A stretch of 64,000 nucleotides of DNA from Flavobacteriaceae bacterium (GTDB lineage Bacteria; Bacteroidota; Bacteroidia; Flavobacteriales; Flavobacteriaceae), in NCBI GenBank assembly GCA_027082925.1, contig JALWTD010000014.1:196393-260392 (forward strand). The letters are read 5' to 3'. This document shows positions 8,318 through 18,591 of this stretch, piece after piece. The notes under the pieces are model-generated. The model searched no databases, was not told the DNA's origin, and saw nothing but the letters and a program-made list of their open reading frames with translations. The position numbers and the translations under genes were made by a program. Each line of letters starts with the position of its first letter. Position 1 is the stretch's first letter.

Positions 8318-10537
8318 ATGGTATACAATTTAAGTCCGGAAGAAGAAAATAAAGAAATTGCTAGGCGATATAAAGATCTCCTCAAAGGCGCGTACCAAAC
8401 ATTTACTACTGCAGACAAAAAAGAAATTAGAAAAGCCTTTGATTTAGCCGTAGAGGCACATAGCAACCAACGAAGAAAAACCGGAGAACCTTATATTTTT
8501 CATCCCATTGCTGTTGCTAAAATTGTAGCTTATGAAATTGGATTAAATACCACTTCTATAGTTTCAGCTTTACTACACGATGTAGTTGAGGATACCGAAT
8601 ATACTATTGAAGATATTGAACGTTTATTTGGCGAAAAAGTAGCTAGAATTGTCAACGGACTTACTAAAATATCTCATCTTAAAAAAGACCAAAATGTTTC
8701 TATTCAGGCTGAGAATTTTAGAAAAATGTTACTTACTTTAAATGATGATGTTCGTGTTATCTTAATAAAAATAGCTGACAGACTGCACAATATGCAAACT
8801 ATGGACGCTATGCCTCCTGATAAACAGTTAAAAATTTCATCAGAAACACTTTATATCTATGCTCCTCTAGCACATAGGCTAGGGTTGTATAATATCAAAA
8901 CCGAATTGGAAAACTTAGGGTTAAAATATACAGAACCCGAAGTTTACAACGATATTTCTGAAAAAATTACACAAAGTAAAGAAGGACAAGATAAATACAT
9001 TGAAACATTTTCAAATATTATCAAAGATTCACTAGATAAAGAAGGTTTTGATTACTTTATTAAAGGTCGAAGAAAATCCATCTACTCTATTCGAAAAAAG
9101 ATGCTTACGCAAGGAGTTACCTACGATGAGATTTACGATAAGTTTGCTATTAGAATCATCTACAAATCTACACTCAAAAATGAAAAATTTGATGCGTGGA
9201 AAATATATTCTATTGTAACAGACCACTTTAGACCTAACCCTAGCCGATTAAGAGATTGGATTAGTCAACCTAAATCAACAGGATACGAATCGTTACACAT
9301 TACAGTTATGGGACCACAAGGTAAATGGGTAGAAGTTCAAATTCGTTCTGAAAGAATGGACGAAATTGCAGAAAAAGGATACGCTGCACATTATAAATAT
9401 AAAAATCAAAACGAACGAGAGAGTGGTTTAGACGACTGGCTTAATAAAATTAAAGAATCGCTTGAAAATCCAGATAGCAATGCCATAGATTTTGTTGAAG
9501 ATTTTAAACTCAACCTATACGCAAAGGAAATTTTTGTATTTACACCTAATGGAGATTTAAAGGCACTTCCTAAACATGCAACAGCATTAGATTTTGCCTT
9601 TGCCATTCATACACAAGTAGGTATCAATTGCAGAGGAGCTAAAGTAAACGGGAAATTAAAGCCCATAAGTCACGAGCTAAAAAGTGGTGACCAAGTTGAA
9701 ATTCTAACTTCAAAAAATCAAAAACCTAACATTGGCTGGCTAGATTTTGTTGTAACTGCCAGAGCAAGAACAAGGATTAAAAACGCCCTAAAAGAAGACC
9801 AAAAAGAAATTGCCGAAGAAGGAAAAGAAATTTTGGCTCGAAAATTACGGCGTCTTAAAATAAACCTTACCGAAAAAGTAGTAAATCAACTTGTAAATCA
9901 CTTTAACCTTAAAACCAGTTTAGATTTATTTTATAGAGTTGGTAATGGTTCTATTGATAACAACCAACTAAAAGATTTTGCTGCCAAAAGAAACAACGCA
10001 TTGGTTAGCTTCTTTAAAAACAAAATGAAACGGGCTTCTTCTACTCCATCAACTATTGAAAAAGAAGAAGTTACCGATAAATTTGACTCACTTGTTTTTG
10101 GAAAAGAAGAAGAACACTTAGATTATAAAATGTCTCCGTGTTGTAATCCTATTCCCGGTGATAAAGTTTTTGGATTTGTAACAATTAACGACGGTATTAA
10201 AGTACACAAACAAGATTGCCCAAATGCTATTAGCCTTCAGGCAAACTATGCCTATAGAATTTTAACCGCAAAATGGATTGATTCTACAAAACAAGAGTTT
10301 AAAGCCATTCTAAAAATTCACGGTATTGATCACGTAGGACTGGTAAATGAAATTACGCAAATTATATCTCGAAACATGAGCGTTAACATTCATAGCTTAA
10401 GTATGCAAGGAAATGATGGTGTTTTTGAAGGAAAAATAACGGTAAGCGTTAAAAATAAATCGCAACTTCAAAAATTAAGTGATAGCATTAAAAAAATTGA
10501 AGGAATTGAGACCGTTGAACGTATTTATAAACACTAA
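8318..10537 (+). CDS. rel: Bifunctional (p)ppGpp synthetase/hydrolase (RelA/SpoT homologue)
   Basis: The long stringent-response enzyme, 739 residues with full domain order. The HD hydrolase domain (about 45-200) contains FHPIAVAKIV and LLHDVVEDTEYT. The synthetase domain (about 240-360) contains SRLRDWISQPKSTGYESLH and EVQIRSERMDEIAE. A TGS domain (EIFVFTPNGDLKALP, about 405-465), a CCNPIPGD zinc-finger-like segment near 607 and a C-terminal ACT domain follow. Intact HD residues indicate that it can both make and degrade (p)ppGpp. It is followed 100 bases later by the Fur-family gene. Confidence 0.95.
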   Translation: MVYNLSPEEENKEIARRYKDLLKGAYQTFTTADKKEIRKAFDLAVEAHSNQRRKTGEPYIFHPIAVAKIVAYEIGLNTTSIVSALLHDVVEDTEYTIEDIERLFGEKVARIVNGLTKISHLKKDQNVSIQAENFRKMLLTLNDDVRVILIKIADRLHNMQTMDAMPPDKQLKISSETLYIYAPLAHRLGLYNIKTELENLGLKYTEPEVYNDISEKITQSKEGQDKYIETFSNIIKDSLDKEGFDYFIKGRRKSIYSIRKKMLTQGVTYDEIYDKFAIRIIYKSTLKNEKFDAWKIYSIVTDHFRPNPSRLRDWISQPKSTGYESLHITVMGPQGKWVEVQIRSERMDEIAEKGYAAHYKYKNQNERESGLDDWLNKIKESLENPDSNAIDFVEDFKLNLYAKEIFVFTPNGDLKALPKHATALDFAFAIHTQVGINCRGAKVNGKLKPISHELKSGDQVEILTSKNQKPNIGWLDFVVTARARTRIKNALKEDQKEIAEEGKEILARKLRRLKINLTEKVVNQLVNHFNLKTSLDLFYRVGNGSIDNNQLKDFAAKRNNALVSFFKNKMKRASSTPSTIEKEEVTDKFDSLVFGKEEEHLDYKMSPCCNPIPGDKVFGFVTINDGIKVHKQDCPNAISLQANYAYRILTAKWIDSTKQEFKAILKIHGIDHVGLVNEITQIISRNMSVNIHSLSMQGNDGVFEGKITVSVKNKSQLQKLSDSIKKIEGIETVERIYKH

Positions 10538-10594
10538 CTATAAGCAATGCTGCAAAAAATAAACTTCAGAGTCCTTATAATTAAAAATTAAAAT

Positions 10595-10602
10595 TAACTT
10601 TG
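10595..10602 (+). promoter_or_regulatory. Candidate -7 promoter element for the fur-purA unit
   Basis: TAACTTTG exactly fits the Bacteroidota -7 consensus TAnnTTTG and lies 35 bases before the ATG at 10638. No clear TTTG -33 box is seen at the usual distance. Confidence 0.45.
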
Positions 10603-10637
10603 TAAGCGTTGCATATTTCAACACTAAATATACTGTT

Positions 10638-11081
10638 ATGAGTAGCGAAAATCAAAAAATAGTAAAAAACGTTTTTGTAAATTTTCTAAAAGCAAATAAT
10701 CATCGAAAAACACCTGAACGTTTTGCTATTCTACAAGAAATTTATGATTTAGACGAGCATTTTGATATTGAATCGCTTTATATTCAAATGAAACTAAAAA
10801 ATTATAGAGTAAGTAGAGCTACACTGTATAACACCATAGAACTTCTTTTAGAATCTGGATTGGTTAGAAAACATCAATTCGGTCAAAATCAGGCACATTA
10901 CGAAAAATCGTATTTCGATAAACAGCATGACCACGTAATATTAACCGATACCGGAGAGGTTATAGAGTTTTGCGACCCTCGAATACAAATTATAAAAAAA
11001 ACCATAGAAGATACGTTTGGGATTGAAATTCACAATCATTCGCTCTATTTCTACGGAACAAAAAAACAAAAAAACAACTAA
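10638..11081 (+). CDS. Fur-family transcriptional regulator
   Basis: A metal-responsive DNA-binding repressor, 147 residues. The winged-helix N-terminus ([15 protein letters not shown], then [13 protein letters not shown]) is followed by the dimerisation domain with [19 protein letters not shown]. In E. coli Fur the stretch HDHLICLDCG supplies a structural-zinc CxxC; here those cysteines are Leu102 and Thr105, and no C-terminal Cys pair exists. It therefore lacks the Cys-type zinc site, while HDH (97-99) and other His/Glu sensing residues remain. The sensed signal (iron, zinc or peroxide) cannot be told. It sits 17 bases before purA. Confidence 0.85.
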   Translation: MSSENQKIVKNVFVNFLKANNHRKTPERFAILQEIYDLDEHFDIESLYIQMKLKNYRVSRATLYNTIELLLESGLVRKHQFGQNQAHYEKSYFDKQHDHVILTDTGEVIEFCDPRIQIIKKTIEDTFGIEIHNHSLYFYGTKKQKNN

Positions 11082-11098
11082 ACTACTCACTTACAAAA

Positions 11099-12373
11099 AT
11101 GGCTGTAAATTTACTACTAGGACTACAATGGGGAGATGAAGGAAAAGGAAAAATTGTAGATGTACTTACGTCTAATTACGATATTATTGCTCGTTTTCAA
11201 GGAGGACCAAATGCCGGTCACACACTTATTTTTGACGGACACAAACACGTTTTACACACAATTCCTTCAGGTATTTTTCATGAAAATGCCGTGAATGTTG
11301 TTGGAAATGGAGTTGTTATTGATCCTGTTATCTTTAAAAAAGAACTAGATAATCTTGCTAAATTTAATCTAGACATAAATGCTAAACTACTTATTTCTAA
11401 AAAAGCACATTTAATTTTGCCAACACACCGGTTATTAGATGCTGCGAGCGAAACAGCTAAAGGAAAAGCAAAAATAGGATCTACACTTAAAGGAATTGGG
11501 CCAACCTATATGGATAAAACAGGTAGAAATGGCATGCGTGTTGGTGATTTAGAAATGAAAAATTGGAAAGAAAGATATCAAGCCTTAACTAAAAAGCATT
11601 TAAAAATGCTTGCTTTTTTTGATGTTGATATCCAATTTGATTTAAAAGAGTTGGAAACCGAATTTTTTGATGCAATTGACACTTTAAAAAAACTTCCGTT
11701 TATTGACAGTGAAGTGTATTTAAACAATGCTATAAAACAACAAAAAACAATATTGGCAGAAGGTGCTCAAGGCTCATTATTAGATATTGACTTTGGAACC
11801 TATCCTTTTGTCACATCATCAACTACTACGGCTGCCGGAGCTTGTACAGGATTGGGTATTGCACCAAACAAAATTGGTGAAGTTTTTGGTATTTTTAAAG
11901 CCTATACCACCAGAGTTGGATCTGGACCTTTTCCTACCGAATTATTTGACGAAAACGGTGAAAGAATGGCTAAAGTTGGTCATGAGTTTGGAGCTACAAC
12001 AGGTAGACCTAGACGTTGCGGCTGGCTAGACTTGGTTGCTTTAAAATACGCTGTTCAAATAAATGGAGTTACTCAGCTAATGATGATGAAAAGTGATGTG
12101 TTATCTGGATTTACCAAATTAAAAGTCTGTACTTCTTATAAATATCAGGGTGAAATAATTAACCATTTCCCTTACAATATTGAAAGTGATAATGTAACTC
12201 CAATATACACCGAATTAAATGGTTGGAAAGAAGATTTAACAACTATGACTACGGCAAACACTTTACCAAAAGCACTTCAAGAGTATATTAAGTTTATTGA
12301 GGATTATGTAGAGGTTCCTATAAAAATTGTTTCTGTTGGACCCGATAGAAAACAAACCATTACCCGATTGTAA
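11099..12373 (+). CDS. purA: Adenylosuccinate synthetase
   Basis: Catalyses GTP-dependent condensation of IMP and aspartate, the first committed step to AMP. The 424-residue length is normal. Signature stretches are present: QWGDEGKGKIVD near 10-21, GGPNAGHT near 36-43, IGPTYMDKTGRNGMRVGD near 137-154 and TTGRPRRCGWLD near 300-311. It is cytosolic. The ATG at 11099 lies 17 bases after the Fur-family gene, suggesting cotranscription. Confidence 0.97.
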   Translation: MAVNLLLGLQWGDEGKGKIVDVLTSNYDIIARFQGGPNAGHTLIFDGHKHVLHTIPSGIFHENAVNVVGNGVVIDPVIFKKELDNLAKFNLDINAKLLISKKAHLILPTHRLLDAASETAKGKAKIGSTLKGIGPTYMDKTGRNGMRVGDLEMKNWKERYQALTKKHLKMLAFFDVDIQFDLKELETEFFDAIDTLKKLPFIDSEVYLNNAIKQQKTILAEGAQGSLLDIDFGTYPFVTSSTTTAAGACTGLGIAPNKIGEVFGIFKAYTTRVGSGPFPTELFDENGERMAKVGHEFGATTGRPRRCGWLDLVALKYAVQINGVTQLMMMKSDVLSGFTKLKVCTSYKYQGEIINHFPYNIESDNVTPIYTELNGWKEDLTTMTTANTLPKALQEYIKFIEDYVEVPIKIVSVGPDRKQTITRL

Positions 12374-12448
12374 TTTGCTATTTTATTTTTATTTTAACAA
12401 TTTACACGAAGGTTTTTCATTAGATTTACAACGTAAATACAACTTGAT

Positions 12449-13963
12449 TTGAAAAAAATATTCTTCATTTGCCTTATTGTTTCAACTACTTTGGGATATA
12501 GTCAGTCTAAAAAAATTAAAGTTTTAAATGCTGACAATACCTATACCGACCCTAAATACCCTGGAGCGACAATATCACTTGGTAATGTGTTTATAGAACA
12601 TCAAGGAGCTACTTTAAGAAGTGATATAGCGTATATATACCAAGATAAAAATCTTCTTAAAGCCATGGGAAACGTGGTTATGAATCAGGGCGATACCATA
12701 ATGCAGTACAGCAAATACATTGAATATGACGGAGAAGCAAAAAAAGCAACGTCTTGGGGAAACGTGGTTTTAAAAGATCCACTAATGACGCTTAGAACTG
12801 ACACGCTTTATTTTGACAGAGAAAAACAATACTTGTATTACAACAGTGGTGGTACTATTAGAGATACCACAAATACGCTAAAAAGTAAAATTGGAAATTA
12901 TTACTTAGATTCTCATAAATTTCAAGCATTTACAAAAGTAGAAGTAAAAAACAAGGATAGTAAACTCATTTCTAACCACCTAGACTATTACACAGATACC
13001 GGAATAGCACAAATTTTTGGACCTTCTACCATTATAAGCGAACAAAATTCTATTTATACCGAAAAGGGAATTCACAATACCAAAACAAATATTTCGCACT
13101 TCTTAAAAAATTCAAAAATATTCTACGGAAACAAAACTATTGAAGGTGATAGTTTATATTATAATAAAAATAAAGAATTTGCTTCAGCAACAGGGAATAT
13201 TAAAATTATAGATACCATAAATAAAATGGTTGCTAAAGGTGGATATGCCGAATACTATAAATTTAAAGACTCTATTTTTATTACTAAAAGAGCTGTAGCC
13301 ATTTCTTTAATAGATAATGACTCTTTATACGTGCACGGAAAAAAAATATTGGTAACCGGTAAAGTAAACGAACGTACCATTAGAGCTTTTCATTTCGTGA
13401 AAATTTACAAATCGGACTTACAAGGGAAGTGCGACTCTTTAGTTACCAATGAAAGAACAGGATTAACTCAAATGCTTGTAAACCCTGTTTTATGGGCGCA
13501 AGGAAATCAAATTACCGGAGATACTATTCATCTAATTTCAAATACCAAAACAGAAAAGTTAGACTCACTTAAAATTTTGGGACATGCATTTATAGCCCAA
13601 AAAGATGCCGATGGCTTTAACCAACTAAAAGGTAAAAACATGTACGGAAAATTTAAAAACAATCAGTTAAGCACTCTTAATGTTGTTGGAAACAGTGAAG
13701 TCATTTTTTACATCAGAGACGACAAACAACAACTTATTGGTATTACAAAAATGCAGAGTAGTAAAAATATTTTTATTACACTTAAAGACAGTAAAATACA
13801 CACCATCGATTTTATTAAAAAACCTGACGGAAAAACATTCCCTCCTTCCGAAATCCACAACAATGATAAGCTGTTGAGAGGATTTATTTGGAGAGAAGAT
13901 GAACAGCCTTTAACAAAAGAAGACATCTTTAAACACGACAAAACTCCTTTAAAAAAAGAATAA
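12449..13963 (+). CDS. OstA-like lipopolysaccharide transport/assembly protein
   Basis: A 504-residue secreted protein with a signal peptide (about 1-18, ending GYSQS) and a long repetitive beta-rich body of the OstA/LptA-like type. This shows as repeated segments such as YIYQDKNLLKAMGNVVMNQG and EGDSLYYNKNKEFASATGN, recurring every 30-40 residues as in the LptA jellyroll. It probably forms part of the periplasmic bridge or outer-membrane step of LPS transport. It starts at TTG (12449-12451), giving MKKIFFIC. It ends 10 bases before the aminotransferase. The family is fairly sure; whether it works as LptA or as an LptD-type component is open. Confidence 0.8.
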   Translation: MKKIFFICLIVSTTLGYSQSKKIKVLNADNTYTDPKYPGATISLGNVFIEHQGATLRSDIAYIYQDKNLLKAMGNVVMNQGDTIMQYSKYIEYDGEAKKATSWGNVVLKDPLMTLRTDTLYFDREKQYLYYNSGGTIRDTTNTLKSKIGNYYLDSHKFQAFTKVEVKNKDSKLISNHLDYYTDTGIAQIFGPSTIISEQNSIYTEKGIHNTKTNISHFLKNSKIFYGNKTIEGDSLYYNKNKEFASATGNIKIIDTINKMVAKGGYAEYYKFKDSIFITKRAVAISLIDNDSLYVHGKKILVTGKVNERTIRAFHFVKIYKSDLQGKCDSLVTNERTGLTQMLVNPVLWAQGNQITGDTIHLISNTKTEKLDSLKILGHAFIAQKDADGFNQLKGKNMYGKFKNNQLSTLNVVGNSEVIFYIRDDKQQLIGITKMQSSKNIFITLKDSKIHTIDFIKKPDGKTFPPSEIHNNDKLLRGFIWREDEQPLTKEDIFKHDKTPLKKE

Positions 13964-13973
13964 GTATGCTATT

Positions 13974-15149
13974 GTGAAACAGCTATTTCTCAAATATCAA
14001 GCACAAACTTCACCGCATCCATTAGCCATTGAAATCTCACATGCAAATGGTAGCTATATTTTTGATTCAAAAGGAAAAAAGTATTTAGATTTTATTGCCG
14101 GTGTATCTGCAAACACACTTGGACACAATCATCCTAAAGTAACATTGGCTATTAAAAATCAAGTAGATAAATACAGTCATGTAATGGTTTATGGCGAGTT
14201 TGTTCAGCAACCACAGGTGAATTTAGCCAAACTTATTGCAAAACATTTACCTTCACCACTAGAAACAACTTACCTAACCAATTCGGGAACCGAAGCCACA
14301 GAAGGAGCTTTAAAATTAGCTAAACGATATACAGGGCGAAGTGAAATTATTGCTGCTAAAAACGCTTATCACGGAAACACACAGGGAGCTATGAGTGTTT
14401 GCGGTGCAGAGCAGCAAAATAGTGCCTTTAGACCTTTAGTTCCCGGTATAAAATTTATAAAATTTAATAAACTTACAGATATTTCTAAAATTACAACTGC
14501 CACAGCAGCCGTAATACTAGAAACCATTCAAGGAGGTGCTGGTTTTATTGTTCCTGAAGAAAATTACCTTGCTAAGGTTAAACAACGATGTGAAGAAATG
14601 GGTGCCTTGCTTATTTTAGATGAAATACAATCTGGTATTGGTAGAACAGGTACTTTCTTTGGGTTTGAACACTATCATGTTGTTCCTGATATTATTGTAA
14701 CCGGTAAAGGTCTTGGTGGAGGAATGCCTATAGGAGCATTTATTTCTTCTCAAAAAATAATGAGCTGTTTAAAAGAACATCCCAAACTAGGTCATATTAC
14801 TACTTTTGGCGGACATCCTGTAATTGCAGCAGCAGCTACAGCAACCCTAAAAGAGTTACACAATTCAAACCTCATTAAAGAGACACTTCATAAAGAACTT
14901 ATATTTAGAAAACTCTTAGTGCATCCATTAATTTCAGAAATTAGAGGAAAAGGATTAATGCTTGCCATAATGGTAGAATCTTCCGATTTAGCTTCAAAAA
15001 TCATCTTAAAATGTCTTGAAAAAGGACTTTTATTATTCTGGCTTTTGTTTGAAGGAAAGGCTATTAGAATAACACCTCCATTAACTATATCAGACAAAGA
15101 AATACGTGAAGGATGTGCTATTATTATAGATACTTTAAACGAAATATAG
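13974..15149 (+). CDS. Class III PLP-dependent aminotransferase (acetylornithine/4-aminobutyrate type)
   Basis: A 391-residue fold-type I aminotransferase. It shows NSGTEATEGALKLA near 103-116 (phosphate-binding), AYHGNT near 131, ILDEIQSGIGRTG near 214-226 with the PLP-nitrogen Asp, and TGKGLGGG with Schiff-base Lys245. This subgroup includes ArgD and GabT; the substrate cannot be fixed, and no arginine genes are nearby. GTG at 13974 is the start. It is probably cotranscribed with the OstA-like gene. Confidence 0.88.
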   Translation: MKQLFLKYQAQTSPHPLAIEISHANGSYIFDSKGKKYLDFIAGVSANTLGHNHPKVTLAIKNQVDKYSHVMVYGEFVQQPQVNLAKLIAKHLPSPLETTYLTNSGTEATEGALKLAKRYTGRSEIIAAKNAYHGNTQGAMSVCGAEQQNSAFRPLVPGIKFIKFNKLTDISKITTATAAVILETIQGGAGFIVPEENYLAKVKQRCEEMGALLILDEIQSGIGRTGTFFGFEHYHVVPDIIVTGKGLGGGMPIGAFISSQKIMSCLKEHPKLGHITTFGGHPVIAAAATATLKELHNSNLIKETLHKELIFRKLLVHPLISEIRGKGLMLAIMVESSDLASKIILKCLEKGLLLFWLLFEGKAIRITPPLTISDKEIREGCAIIIDTLNEI

Positions 15150-15272
15150 CATTCGAAACTCCTATTTAAATATTGAAAACCAATTATTTAGTTAAATTTC
15201 TGTTAATAGCCTATTTAACTGTTACATTATTCATACTTATACGTCAAATAGGAAACAATCAAATATAAGATT

Positions 15273-15386
15273 ATGAAAAATCAAAAGACACCCATAGTAA
15301 GAGTAAACAATTTAAAGCTTTCATTTATTAATTTTTCAGATACAAGAAGATTACAATGGAATAAATACAGAAGATATGGTATTTAA
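15273..15386 (+). CDS. Candidate 37-residue basic peptide gene
   Basis: An ATG-to-TAA ORF in a 319-bp space that otherwise has no gene. It encodes 37 residues: polar start MKNQKTPIVRVNNLKL, then SFINFSDTRRLQWNKYRRY and GI. It is strongly basic with several aromatics and no signal peptide or membrane span. It is followed about 43 bases later by a bidirectional hairpin terminator, so a short transcript is plausible. The amino-acid make-up looks less random than other short frames here, but this is a judgement by eye. It could also be a leader peptide or chance ORF. The rest of 15150-15468 shows only AT-rich sequence. Confidence 0.45.
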   Translation: MKNQKTPIVRVNNLKLSFINFSDTRRLQWNKYRRYGI

Positions 15387-15428
15387 ATATTAAAATGCCA
15401 TTATATATTACACAAAAATAATTTACTT

Positions 15429-15466
15429 AAAAAACTGCAGCACATACCATTTGTTGCAGTTTTTTT
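15429..15466. terminator. Bidirectional terminator between the small ORF and tlpA-like gene
   Basis: AAAAAACTGCAGCA (15429-15442) pairs with TGTTGCAGTTTTTT (15452-15465), with one G-T wobble. It has T runs on both strands, so it can end the minus-strand thioredoxin gene (stop at 15469) and any plus-strand transcript over 15273-15386. Confidence 0.75.
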
Positions 15467-15468
15467 TA

Positions 15469-16026
15469 TTAATCGGTAAGTAAATTATCTATTAACATTC
15501 TTGTTTTACGACTATTCCAATCTGCTGCACCTACTTTGTAAACAACAATATCTCCAGATTTATCTATTAAATAGCTTGCCGGAATACTGTTAGATTTTGT
15601 AAGCTCTTTTGGAGGAATACTAATGGCATTGTATACGGGTAAATGATATTGGTTTTTTTCGAAAAAAGATTGTACCGTTTCCCTATTTTCATTTGTAACA
15701 AATACAAATGCTACTTTATCTTTATAGTCGTTATACAATTTTTGAATCATAGGCATTTCTGCCTTACAAGGCGGACACCAAGTTGCCCAAAAGTTTACAA
15801 AAATCACTTTACCTTTTAACGTCTCAAAATTTATATCTGAAGTATTTACCCCTCTTAAATTCCACTGATAAGTACTTATTTGTTCTCTATCTTCAACACT
15901 TTCTACACCAGGTGAAAAGGCTATTTGCCTCATTACCCAAACTCTTGTTGGCGGGTATATTAGTACAACTATTGCAATCGTAAAAATAATATTTGATATC
16001 GTTTTTTTTGTGATTTTAAATTTCAT
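15469..16026 (-). CDS. TlpA-like membrane-anchored thioredoxin
   Basis: A 185-residue thiol-disulfide protein of the TlpA/ResA type. An N-terminal membrane anchor (about residues 10-26) is followed by a periplasmic thioredoxin fold. The active site is WATWCPPCKAE with Cys84 and Cys87, plus the later cis-Pro region SIPASYLIDKSG. It would reduce periplasmic disulfides, for example apocytochromes or outer-envelope proteins. It is monocistronic between two terminators. Confidence 0.88.
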   Translation of the reverse strand: MKFKITKKTISNIIFTIAIVVLIYPPTRVWVMRQIAFSPGVESVEDREQISTYQWNLRGVNTSDINFETLKGKVIFVNFWATWCPPCKAEMPMIQKLYNDYKDKVAFVFVTNENRETVQSFFEKNQYHLPVYNAISIPPKELTKSNSIPASYLIDKSGDIVVYKVGAADWNSRKTRMLIDNLLTD

Positions 16027-16096
16027 AAAATTTGTATTTAAGAAGTGGTAGTAATAATACGTAAATACTTACATTTAAAAGTAATAAAAATAGCAC

Positions 16097-16127
16097 AAAA
16101 AAACTCCTCATATAGAGGAGTTTTTTT
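16097..16127 (-). terminator. Terminator after aconitase
   Basis: AAAAAAACTCCTC (16097-16109) pairs with GAGGAGTTTTTTT (16115-16127) around a 5-base loop. It sits just beyond the aconitase stop at 16149 on the minus strand and is also usable in the other direction. Confidence 0.8.
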
Positions 16128-16148
16128 GTCTTATTAAATAGCGTATAA

Positions 16149-18413
16149 CTAAGAAGCATTTTGTTTCTTAATTAGGTTTAATGCTGATCCTTCTTTAAAC
16201 CACTCTATTTGACCTTCGTTATAAGTATGGTTTAATTTAATTATATCAGAACTACCATCGGCATGTACAACTTCTAATGTAAGCTGTTTTCCTGCTGCAA
16301 ACTGATCTAAATCTAGGAAGTTAAACGTGTCGTCTTCCTGAATTAAATCGTAATCTGACTCATTTGCAAAGGTCAACCCTAACATTCCTTGTTTTTTAAG
16401 GTTTGTTTCGTGAATACGAGCAAACGATTTTACAATTACAGCTGCAACACCTAAATGTCTAGGTTCCATAGCAGCGTGTTCTCTTGAAGAACCTTCTCCA
16501 TAATTGTGATCACCTACTACAATTGAGTAGATTTTAGCAGCTTTATAAGCTCTTGCAGTATCAGGAACTGGTCCGTAAGTTCCGGTTAACTGATTTTTAA
16601 CCTTGTTTGTTTCTTTATTAAACGCATTTACAGCTCCTATTAAACAGTTGTTAGAAATATTATCTAAATGCCCTCTATAACGCAACCAAGGACCTGCCAT
16701 AGAGATATGGTCTGTAGTACATTTTCCAAATGCTTTAATTAAAAGTTTTGCACCTTTCACATCGGTACCAATCGGTTCAAAAGGTGTTAATAGCTGTAAG
16801 CGCTCTGATTTAGGACTTACAACAACTTCTACTTTAGTACCATCTTCAACAGGTGGTACATATCCAGCATCTTTAACTTCAAATCCTTTTGGAGGTAATT
16901 CAAAACCTGTAGGTTCGTCTAACATAACCTCTTCTCCATCCTCATTTATTAATTTATCTGTCATTGGATTAAAGTCCAAACGTCCAGAAATTGCAACAGC
17001 AGCTACCATTTCAGGAGAAGCTACAAAAGCATGTGTATTTGGGTTTCCATCTGCTCTTTTAGAAAAATTTCGGTTAAAAGAGTGAATAATGGTATTTTTC
17101 TCTTGTTTATCTGCACCTTCTCTAGCCCATTGTCCAATACAAGGTCCGCAGGCATTTGTAAATATTTTAGCGTCTAATTCTTCAAAAATTTGCAACAAGC
17201 CATCACGCTCAGCAGTATATCTCACTTGTTCTGATCCCGGATTAATTCCGAACTCGGCTTTTGCTTTTAATTTTTTATCAACGGCCTGTTTAGCAACAGA
17301 AGCAGCTCTCGATAAATCTTCGTATGAAGAGTTTGTACAAGATCCTATTAATCCCCATTCTACTTTTAAAGGCCATTCGTTCTTCGTTGCTTTTTCAGTC
17401 ATTTCTCCTACAGGAGTTGATAAATCTGGCGTGAAAGGACCATTTAAATGAGGTTTTAATTCAGATAAATTAATTTCAATTACTTGATCAAAATATTTTT
17501 CAGGATTTTCATAAACTTCATCGTCACCTGTTAAATAGGAAGCAATTTTATTTGCTTCATCAGCAACTTCATCACGATCTGTAGCACGTAAATAACGTTC
17601 CATAGAATCATCGTAACCAAAAGTAGAAGTTGTAGCACCTATTTCAGCACCCATATTACAAATAGTACCTTTTCCTGTTGCAGACAGAGCTTTAGCTCCT
17701 TCTCCAAAATATTCAACAATACAACCTGTTCCTCCTTTTACAGTTAAAATTCCTGCTACCTTTAAAATAACATCTTTTGGTGCAGTCCATCCAGATAATT
17801 TTCCTGTTAACTTAACACCTATTAGTTTTGGAAACTTAAGCTCCCAAGGCATCCCTGCCATTACATCTACTGCATCTGCTCCACCTACTCCAATAGCAAC
17901 CATTCCTAATCCTCCAGCATTTACGGTATGAGAATCGGTACCAATCATCATTCCTCCTGGAAATGCGTAGTTTTCTAAAACTACTTGGTGAATAATTCCA
18001 GCTCCAGGTTTCCAGAATCCTATTCCGTATTTATTGGAAACTGATGCTAAAAAATTGAACACTTCACTACTTGTATTGAGTGCACTTTGCAAATCTTTAT
18101 CTGCTCCAATTTTTGCTTGAATTAAATGGTCACAGTGTACCGTTGTTGGAACGGCTACTCTACTTTTACCTGCTTGCATAAATTGTAACAAAGCCATTTG
18201 TGCTGTTGCATCTTGACATGCAATGCGGTCTGGTGCAAAATTCACATAATCTTCACCTCTTTTAAAAGCAGTACTAGCTTTTCCATCCCATAAGTGATTG
18301 TATAAAATTTTCTCTGCTAAGGTTAAAGGTTTTCCAACAACAGAACGAGCTGCATCAACTCTTTCTGTCATTCTGTTATATACACCTTTAATCATTTCTA
18401 TATCAAAAGCCAT
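16149..18413 (-). CDS. acn: Aconitate hydratase (mitochondrial-type)
   Basis: TCA-cycle enzyme that isomerises citrate and isocitrate. At 754 residues it matches mitochondrial-type aconitases rather than the ~890-residue AcnA or AcnB. The [4Fe-4S] ligands are visible in [11 protein letters not shown] and ACGPCIGQW, with [13 protein letters not shown] near 165 and the C-terminal swivel domain containing [14 protein letters not shown]. It is cytosolic and transcribed alone. TAACTTCG, one base off the -7 consensus, lies roughly 40 bases upstream of the ATG. Confidence 0.96.
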   Translation of the reverse strand: MAFDIEMIKGVYNRMTERVDAARSVVGKPLTLAEKILYNHLWDGKASTAFKRGEDYVNFAPDRIACQDATAQMALLQFMQAGKSRVAVPTTVHCDHLIQAKIGADKDLQSALNTSSEVFNFLASVSNKYGIGFWKPGAGIIHQVVLENYAFPGGMMIGTDSHTVNAGGLGMVAIGVGGADAVDVMAGMPWELKFPKLIGVKLTGKLSGWTAPKDVILKVAGILTVKGGTGCIVEYFGEGAKALSATGKGTICNMGAEIGATTSTFGYDDSMERYLRATDRDEVADEANKIASYLTGDDEVYENPEKYFDQVIEINLSELKPHLNGPFTPDLSTPVGEMTEKATKNEWPLKVEWGLIGSCTNSSYEDLSRAASVAKQAVDKKLKAKAEFGINPGSEQVRYTAERDGLLQIFEELDAKIFTNACGPCIGQWAREGADKQEKNTIIHSFNRNFSKRADGNPNTHAFVASPEMVAAVAISGRLDFNPMTDKLINEDGEEVMLDEPTGFELPPKGFEVKDAGYVPPVEDGTKVEVVVSPKSERLQLLTPFEPIGTDVKGAKLLIKAFGKCTTDHISMAGPWLRYRGHLDNISNNCLIGAVNAFNKETNKVKNQLTGTYGPVPDTARAYKAAKIYSIVVGDHNYGEGSSREHAAMEPRHLGVAAVIVKSFARIHETNLKKQGMLGLTFANESDYDLIQEDDTFNFLDLDQFAAGKQLTLEVVHADGSSDIIKLNHTYNEGQIEWFKEGSALNLIKKQNAS

Positions 18414-18591
18414 AGTATTATTTATTTAGTTTTAATTTACCGCGAAGTTACAAAAATTGCTGTTCTTTATTATCATATTCTCAATGGCTATTTTAATTTT
18501 ATATACATAAATATTAAAATAGCGTTTTTTATATAAAAAGATTAAAAAAATCTTAAAAAACACGTATTTATTTAAGAATTTTTAAAAAAAT

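Noticed and set aside
17089-17451. Plus-strand ORF of 120 codons
   Set aside because: Antisense to the aconitase iron-sulfur region; its reading is explained by codon bias on the other strand.
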